DNA of 64,000 nt from Methylobacterium aquaticum (lineage in GTDB: Bacteria; Pseudomonadota; Alphaproteobacteria; Rhizobiales; Beijerinckiaceae), in the NCBI RefSeq assembly GCF_016804325.1, contig NZ_CP043627.1, forward strand, positions 2,059,001-2,123,000, read 5' to 3'. Of the stretch, positions 58,524-64,000 are shown one piece after another. Position numbers and translations under genes: made by a program. The notes under the pieces were generated by a model. That model worked only from the letters and a program-made list of their open reading frames with translations, did no database searches and was not told the origin of the DNA. Numbering within the stretch: the stretch's first letter is position 1; every line of letters begins with the position of its first letter.

Positions 58524-59894
58524 ATGCCGACACGCGCACGTCCGATCCGCCTGCTCGTCCGCGCCGCCCTCGTGGCCACGGGCCTGTTCCTGCCGGCCGC
58601 CGCCGGCGCCACTCCGCCGGCGCCCGACCGCGCGGCGGAGCGGCCTGCCGCCGAGCGATCCGCCGCGGACCGTCCCGCGGTGGCGATCGCCGCCGAGACG
58701 GCGGTCATCCCTGAGGGCGGCACCCGCCTGACCGTGGTGCTGTCGCGGCCGGTCGAGGCCCGGGCCTTCGTGATGGAGCGGCCGGACCGGGCGATCGTCG
58801 ACCTGCCCGAGGTCAACTTCCAATTGCCGCCCGAGGCCGGACGCAAGCGCGAGGGCCTCGTCGCCTCCTACCGCTACGGCCTGTTCGCCCCGGGGCGCTC
58901 GCGCATCGTCATCGACCTGGCGCAAGCCGCCACGGTGGCCCGGGTCGCCACCACGACCCGCCCGCGGGACGGGGCGACCCTGCTCACCATCGATCTCGCC
59001 CGCAGCGACCGCGAGGCCTTCCGCCGCGCCGCGCAGGCCCCCGAGCCGCCCCGCGCGGCGGGCCCACCGGCCCGCGAGGGCGTCGATTCGCGTCCCCTCG
59101 TGATCATCGATGCCGGCCATGGCGGCATCGATCCGGGCGCGATCGCGGGCAACGGGGTCTACGAGAAGGACATCGTGTTCGGGGTTGCCCAAGGGCTGGT
59201 CCGGCGCCTGGAGGCCGGCGGCAGGATCCGGGTGCAGATGACCCGCGACCGCGACGTATTCGTGCCGCTCGCCGAGCGGGTGCGCATCGCCCGCGATGCC
59301 CGCGCCGACCTGTTCGTGTCGATCCACGCCGATTCGATCTCGGCCGCGCCGCAGGTGCGCGGCGCCACGATCTATACCGGTTCGGAGAAGGCCACCGACG
59401 CCGAATCGGCCCGGCTCGCCGACCGCGAGAACAAGGCCGACGCCGCGGCCGGCGCCGACCAGGGCGAGGGGCCGGGCGACGTCGCCGACATCCTGCAGGA
59501 ACTCACCCTGCGCGAGACCCGCGGCTTCTCGGCGCGCTTCGCCAAGGGCCTGTTCACCCGCCTCTCCGGCGTGATGGAGATGAGCACGAAGCCCCATCGC
59601 GAGGCGGGCTTCCGCGTGCTGCGTTCGCCCGACGTGCCCTCGGTGCTGGTCGAGCTCGGCTACCTGTCGAGCAAGCGCGACCTCGACCTCCTGCTCTCCG
59701 ACGAATGGCGGCTGAACGTCACCGGCCAGATGGCCGAGGCGATCGAGGCGTTCTTCGCCGCCCGCCTGCCGCCCGCCATCGCCCGCGGGACCGAGGCGCC
59801 GCGGATCGGCAAGGCCGCCCAGATCACGCCGGCCCAGATCGGACCTGCCGAGATCGGACTTGGCCAGATCGCGCCCGCCCCAGTTTCACCATAG
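58524..59894 (+). CDS. amiC: N-acetylmuramoyl-L-alanine amidase
   Basis: 456-residue exported amidase that cleaves septal peptidoglycan between MurNAc and L-Ala. A signal peptide (PIRLLVRAALVATGLFLPAA) is followed by an AMIN domain (about 55-160, AFVMERPDRAIVDLPEVNFQ), a linker, and the Amidase_3 domain (about 185-425). Zinc ligands are seen in IDAGHGGIDPGAIAGNGVYE, with the Glu, and FVSIHADSISAAPQVRG; SVLVELGYLSSKRDLDLLL has the catalytic Glu. The end has short repeats (QITPAQIGPAEIGLGQIAPA). Order rne-amiC-mrcA is conserved in the group. Confidence 0.93.
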   Translation: MPTRARPIRLLVRAALVATGLFLPAAAGATPPAPDRAAERPAAERSAADRPAVAIAAETAVIPEGGTRLTVVLSRPVEARAFVMERPDRAIVDLPEVNFQLPPEAGRKREGLVASYRYGLFAPGRSRIVIDLAQAATVARVATTTRPRDGATLLTIDLARSDREAFRRAAQAPEPPRAAGPPAREGVDSRPLVIIDAGHGGIDPGAIAGNGVYEKDIVFGVAQGLVRRLEAGGRIRVQMTRDRDVFVPLAERVRIARDARADLFVSIHADSISAAPQVRGATIYTGSEKATDAESARLADRENKADAAAGADQGEGPGDVADILQELTLRETRGFSARFAKGLFTRLSGVMEMSTKPHREAGFRVLRSPDVPSVLVELGYLSSKRDLDLLLSDEWRLNVTGQMAEAIEAFFAARLPPAIARGTEAPRIGKAAQITPAQIGPAEIGLGQIAPAPVSP

Positions 59895-60098
59895 AGAACG
59901 TGTCGATAGGGACCCGTCGGCCCCTCGCTGTCCTGGCTTTCGCAAGCCGCTTCCGCTAAGCGCGGGAGCGGTCTGGCGCGCCGCCATGGCTGTCGCGTTT
60001 CCGTGAGGAGCCGTGCCCGGGCGTGGCATCCGCCGCCGCTCCGGGCTCATGGTCAAGGCCCTGCGGGCCGCGCGGCATCATCGACGGATCGGGTATCG

Positions 60099-62527
60099 AT
60101 GCGCTTCATCCTCCGCTTCTTCGGCTTCCTGTTCAGCATCGGCGCGATGGCGGTCGTCGTCGGCGCCGCGGCGGGCGGCTACTTCTTCTGGAAGTACTCG
60201 CGCGACCTGCCCGACCACGCGGCGCTCGCCAATTACGAGCCGCCGGTGATGACCCGCGTCCACGCCGCCGACGGCAGCCTGCTCGCGGAATATGCCCGCG
60301 AGCGCCGGCTCTACCTGCCGATCCAGGCGATGCCGAAGATCGTCATCGCGGCCTTCCTGTCGGCCGAGGACAAGAACTTCTACAAGCATGGCGGCATCGA
60401 CCCCGAGGGCATCGTCCGGGCGGCCCTGACCAACGCCTCGAGCGGCAAGAAGCAGGGCGCCTCGACCATCACCCAGCAGGTCGCCAAGAACTTCCTGCTC
60501 TCCTCCGAACAGACCTTCGACCGCAAGATCCGCGAGGCGCTGATCGCGCTTCGCATCGAGTCGACCTACTCGAAGGACAAGATCCTCGAGCTCTACCTCA
60601 ACGAGATCTTCCTCGGCACGATCGTGCCGGGCCGCAACCTGCACGGCATCGCGGCTGCCGCCCTCGATTATTTCGGCAAGTCGGTCCACGAGCTGACGAT
60701 CCACGAGGCGGCCTATCTCGCGGCGCTGCCCAAGGGCCCGAACAACTACCATCCCTATCGCCGGACCCAGCAGGCGCTGGCGCGCCGCAACGAGATCATC
60801 GGCCTGATGGCCCAGAACGGGTACATCACCAAGGAGGAGGCCGAATCGGAGCGCAAGCTGCCGCTCGGCGTCAACCCGCGCACCGTCTCGCCCAACACCG
60901 CCAACGCGAACTACTTCGCCGAGGAGGTCCGCCGCGAGATCTCCGAGCGCTACGGCGAGAAGAAGCTCTACGAGGGCGGCCTGTCGGTGCGCACCACCCT
61001 CGACCCGAAGATGCAGGCGATGGCCCGCAAGTCCCTCGTCGACGGCCTGGTGCGCTACGACCAAGCGCGCGGCTGGCGCGGGCCCAAGAGCCGGGTCGAG
61101 CTGGCCGGCCGCGACTGGGGCATGGCGGTGGCCGAGGTGCCGGCGCTCGGCGACGTGCAGCCCTGGCGCCTCGCCGTGGTGCTCGACACCTCCGGCGGGC
61201 GGGCCACGATCGGCCTGCAGCCGAAGCGTGAGAGTTCGGGGCAGGTCTCGAAGGACCGCGAGACCGGCATCATCTCGGCGGAGGGCGTGCGCTGGACCGG
61301 CCGGAGCGTCGCGGCGGCGCTGAACACCGGCGACGTGGTCTATGTCGAGCGCATGGACGGGCCCGGCAACGCCTACCGCCTGCGCCAGATCCCGGAGGTC
61401 TCCGGCGCCATTGTGGCGATGGATCCCTATACCGGCCGCGTCCACGCGATGGTCGGCGGCTTCTCCTACGACGAAAGCGAGTTCAACCGCGCCACCCAGG
61501 CGATGCGCCAGCCCGGCTCGTCGTTCAAGCCGATCGTCTACTCGGCGGCGCTCGACAACGGCTACACCCCGGCCTCGATGGTCCTCGACACGCCGATCAC
61601 CATCGAGGCGGGCCCCGGCCAGGAAGCCTGGACCCCGACCAACTACGGCGGCAAGGCCGGCGGGGGGGCCACACCCTGCGCTACGGCATCGAGCACTCGA
61701 AGAACCTCATGACGGTGCGGCTCGCCAAGGATGTCGGCATGCCGCTGATCGCCGAGTATGCCCGCCGCTTCGGCGTCTACGACGACATGCTGCCGGTGCT
61801 GCCGATGTCGCTGGGGGCCGGCGAGACCACCGTGATGCGGATGGTCACCGCCTACTCGATGCTCGACAATGGTGGCCGGCGCATCCGCCCGACCCTGATC
61901 GACCGGATCCAGGACCGCAACGGCGAGACCATCTACCGCCACGACACCCGCAAGTGCATCGGTTGCGACGCGGACAAGTGGTCGGGCCAGGACGAGCCGA
62001 AGCTGGTCGACGATTCCGAGCAGGTCCTCGACCCGCTCACCGCCTACCAGATCGTCTCGATCATGGAGGGCGTGGTCCAGCGCGGCACCGCCACCATCCT
62101 CAAGGAGATCGGCAAGCCGCTCGCCGGCAAGACCGGCACCACCAACGACTCCAAGGACGCCTGGTTCGTCGGGTTCTCGCCCGACCTCGCGGTGGGCATC
62201 TATATCGGCTACGACAAGCCCCGGTCCCTCGGCGACAGCGCCACCGGCGGCGGGCTTGCCGCCCCGATCGCCCGCGACTTCCTGAAGGCCGCCCTGAAGG
62301 ACAAGCCGCCGACCCCGTTCCGGGTGCCTCCGGGCATCAAGCTGATCCGCATCAACGCGGCCAGCGGCACCCGCGCCGGCGGCTCGGAGGGCGGGCTGCT
62401 CGAGGCCTTCAAGCCCGGCACCGCCCCGCCGGACAGCTACTCGGCCCCGGCCAGCGCCCAGCCGGCGGCGCCGGCGGCGGTCCCGGCCGATGCGGACCGG
62501 GCGGCCCAGGCGGGCGGGTTGTACTGA
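60099..62527 (+). CDS. mrcA: Penicillin-binding protein 1A, frame broken once
   Basis: About 809-residue class A bifunctional peptidoglycan synthase. The N-terminal anchor is IGAMAVVVGAAAGGYFFWKY. The glycosyltransferase domain has SAEDKNFYKHGGIDPEGIVR with its catalytic Glu and GASTITQQVAKNF. The transpeptidase has Ser and Lys in RQPGSSFKPIVYS and the KTG box in LAGKTGTTNDSKDAWFVG. An OB-like insertion lies between. The frame changes at the G7 run 61662-61668: NYGGKAGGG continues as HTLRYGIEHSKNLMTVRLAK in the next frame, so one G is missing (or two are extra). Start ATG at 60099. Confidence 0.93.
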
Positions 62528-62635
62528 CGGTGAGAGGAAGGGAGGGGCGCCGGCAGGTGCCTCGCCCTTCGCGCATGTGATCCATGACCGTCAAAGGTCC
62601 GTATCGGACTGCCCCGTCCTGCATGGTCGAACGCG

Positions 62636-62929
62636 ATGATTCGGATCAGGCAGACGAAAACCTATCGTCGCTGGGAACAGCAGCTCAAGGACCCGCGAGC
62701 ACGAGCCGCCATCGCGGCTCGTCTGCTGCGGCTTGCGAACGGCCTCATCGGAGACGCGGCGCCCGTGGGTGGCGGCGTGAGCGAATTGCGCATCCACTAT
62801 GGCCCTGGTTACCGCGTTTATTTTCAGCGGCGGGGCGATGACATCGTGATCCTGCTCTGCGCAGGTGACAAATCCAGCCAGAGTCGCGACATCAAGAAAG
62901 CGCTGCAACTCGCTGCCGACGAGGCCTGA
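62636..62929 (+). CDS. RelE/HigB-type toxin
   Basis: 97-residue protein of the addiction-module killer (HigB/Gp49-like RelE superfamily) type, whose active members cleave ribosome-bound mRNA. TKTYRRWEQQLKDPRARAAI, ARLLRLANGLIGDAAPVGGG and VSELRIHYGPGYRVYFQRRG followed by IVILLCAGDKSSQSRDIKKA are typical. It precedes its antitoxin gene by two bases, the reverse (toxin-first) order usual for HigBA. GC is lower than in mrcA and prfB. Confidence 0.9.
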   Translation: MIRIRQTKTYRRWEQQLKDPRARAAIAARLLRLANGLIGDAAPVGGGVSELRIHYGPGYRVYFQRRGDDIVILLCAGDKSSQSRDIKKALQLAADEA

Positions 62930-62931
62930 CC

Positions 62932-63213
62932 ATGGCTGACGAGATCACCGACTACGATTTTGCCGCCTCGCTCCAAACCGACGAGGCCATCGCGGTCTTC
63001 CTTTCGGACGCCTTCGAGACGGGCGATGCGAACCATATCGCGACAGCTCTCGAGATCGCCGTTCGCGCCAAGGGCGAGGCACGGATCGCGTCCAAGGAGG
63101 GAATGCCAGAGGAGGGGTACGACCTGGATAACCCGACCCTCGCGACTTTGCTGGCCGTGATGAAGGCCCTCGGGGTCGGCTTCTCGCCCATGCCCGTGCG
63201 CCCCGCATCGTGA
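62932..63213 (+). CDS. HigA-like addiction-module antitoxin
   Basis: 93-residue antitoxin of the putative addiction-module antidote family. DYDFAASLQTDEAIAVFLSD and DANHIATALEIAVRAKGEAR match the N-terminal part, and LDNPTLATLLAVMKALGVGF the C-terminal helix-turn-helix. It should neutralise the upstream toxin and repress the operon. Confidence 0.9.
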   Translation: MADEITDYDFAASLQTDEAIAVFLSDAFETGDANHIATALEIAVRAKGEARIASKEGMPEEGYDLDNPTLATLLAVMKALGVGFSPMPVRPAS

Positions 63214-63342
63214 TGGCCGGCCGGGAGCCGGCTTCGATCGCCACAGGGTGCTGATGCATCGGCGTTGCTGCAATCCGTTTACACCCGCGCCCCCCGGCGC
63301 TATCACCCTGCACCCCACCTCACGTGAGTGAACCCACACCAG

Positions 63343-64000
63343 ATGCGCGCCGAGATCGAGCAACTCTCGGATGCCGCCAAGCAGTCGATCGGACTGCTGA
63401 GGAGGCATCTTTGACTGGGATACCGTTGACAAGCGCCTCGCGGAGCTGAACGCCCGCTCGGAGGACCCCTCGCTCTGGAACGATCCGGAGGAGGCCCAGA
63501 AGGTCATGCGCGAGCGCACGCAGCTCGACGAGGCCGTCACGGCGATCCGGCGCCTGGAGCAGGGGCTGGAGGACGGCGCGACGCTGATCGAGCTCGGCGA
63601 GATGGAGGAGGATTCCGCCAGCATCCGCGAGGGCGAGGAGCAGATCCGCGCCGTGCAGGCGGAGGCCGCGCGCCGCCAGATCGAGACCCTGCTCTCGGGC
63701 GAGGCCGACGGCAACGACACCTATCTCGAAGTGCATGCCGGCGCCGGCGGCACCGAGAGCCAGGACTGGGCCAACATGCTCCAGCGCATGTATTCCCGCT
63801 GGGCCGAGCGCCGGAAGTACAAGGTCGACATCGTCGAGTGGTCGGACGGTGAAGAGGCCGGGATCAAGGGCGCCACGCTCCTGATCAAGGGCCACAACGC
63901 CTATGGCTGGCTGAAGACCGAATCGGGCGTCCACCGCCTGGTGCGGATCTCGCCCTACGATTCCAACGCCCGGCGGCACACCAGCTTCGCCAGCGTCTGG
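63343..64000 (+). CDS. prfB: Peptide chain release factor 2, N-terminal part with programmed +1 frameshift
   Basis: RF2 terminates translation at UGA and UAA. The short first frame (63343-63411) encodes MRAEIEQLSDAAKQSIGLLR then RHL and stops at the TGA 63412-63414. The second frame continues DWDTVDKRLAELNARSEDPS through the window end, with ATYLEV-type core visible as DTYLEVHAGAGGTESQDWAN and YSRWAERRKYKVDIVEW. The GGQ motif region lies beyond the window. The frame change is the conserved autoregulatory frameshift, not damage. The ATG at 63343 is preferred; a GTG at 63328 is in frame. Confidence 0.95.
63400..63415 (+). promoter_or_regulatory. Programmed +1 ribosomal frameshift site of prfB
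   Basis: AGGAGG (63400-63405) lies three bases before CTT (63409-63411) and the in-frame TGA (63412-63414) followed by C. This is the classic arrangement: the internal Shine-Dalgarno stalls the ribosome, and slow termination at UGA when RF2 is low lets it slip from CTT to TTT in the +1 frame. Confidence 0.95.

Noticed and set aside
56818..58539. A single minus-strand frame from 58539 through the rne N-terminus, including 11-residue repeats from the 33-bp tandem repeat
   Set aside because: Only the part after 57663 is RNase E. The upstream part is Arg/Pro-rich without domains, and RNase E normally begins MANKMLIDA. The end after 57190 is out of frame because of the missing base.
63343..63414. 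prfB as a pseudogene because of the in-frame TGA
   Set aside because: The stop is part of the conserved programmed +1 frameshift signal with AGGAGG spaced three bases from CTT-TGA-C.

Overview
The window looks like chromosome of a high-GC alphaproteobacterium of the order Hyphomicrobiales (Rhizobiales), most likely Methylobacterium or a close relative. This is inferred from the gene orders secY-adk-rpsM-rpsK-rpoA-rplQ, accB-accC-aat and rne-amiC-mrcA-prfB, from the very high GC, and from the style of the intergenic palindromic repeats. No methylotrophy gene was seen, so the genus is a guess.

Layout. 1-7.6 kb: end of the spc operon (rplR end, rpsE, rpmD, rplO, secY, adk) and the alpha operon (rpsM, rpsK, rpoA, rplQ), with a metallo-beta-lactamase-fold hydrolase gene between rpsK and rpoA. 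7.7-11.1 kb: PepSY protein, aminotransferase, a Phd/VapC-type pair with a damaged toxin active site, and an AraC regulator. 11.3-15.7 kb: heavy-metal-type RND pump and its adaptor. 15.9-27.3 kb: an eight-gene minus-strand chemosensory operon (CheW, CheR-TPR, CheW, receptor, CheA-REC, CheB, two multidomain histidine kinases) that resembles Wsp/alternative-cellular-function systems but carries kinases where Wsp has a diguanylate cyclase. 27.3-29.6 kb: a 253-bp palindromic element, then bioM-bioN-bioY for biotin uptake. 29.6-35.3 kb: pyrE, amtB/glnK behind a sigma-54-like element, tesB, a Ubi-type hydroxylase and a periplasmic rhodanese. 35.4-42.2 kb: a transmembrane chemoreceptor, a NarL-type two-component pair and a TonB-dependent receptor. 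42.5-46.8 kb: aat, a small secreted protein, accC, accB and a DsbA-like protein. 47-49 kb: aminotransferase and methyltransferase, followed by a second palindromic element. 49.3-52.5 kb: an ECF42-type sigma factor with its DGPF partner, two VOC proteins and an AHSA1 protein. 52.6-53.9 kb: a soluble chemoreceptor. 54.3-64 kb: rne, amiC, mrcA, an inserted HigBA-like toxin-antitoxin pair, and prfB with its programmed +1 frameshift site.

Nine reading-frame breaks, every one equivalent to one missing base and nearly all in a short G/C run, hit rplQ, an aminotransferase, the RND pump gene, bioN, rne (four times) and mrcA. Several of these genes are essential and the protein resumes perfectly in the next frame, so I read the breaks as errors of the assembled sequence and annotate the genes as intact. 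The most interesting biology is the Wsp-like operon with dual hybrid-kinase output; also notable are the hydrolase inside the alpha operon, the ECF42 cassette, the RNase E insertion and the dispersed palindromic elements.
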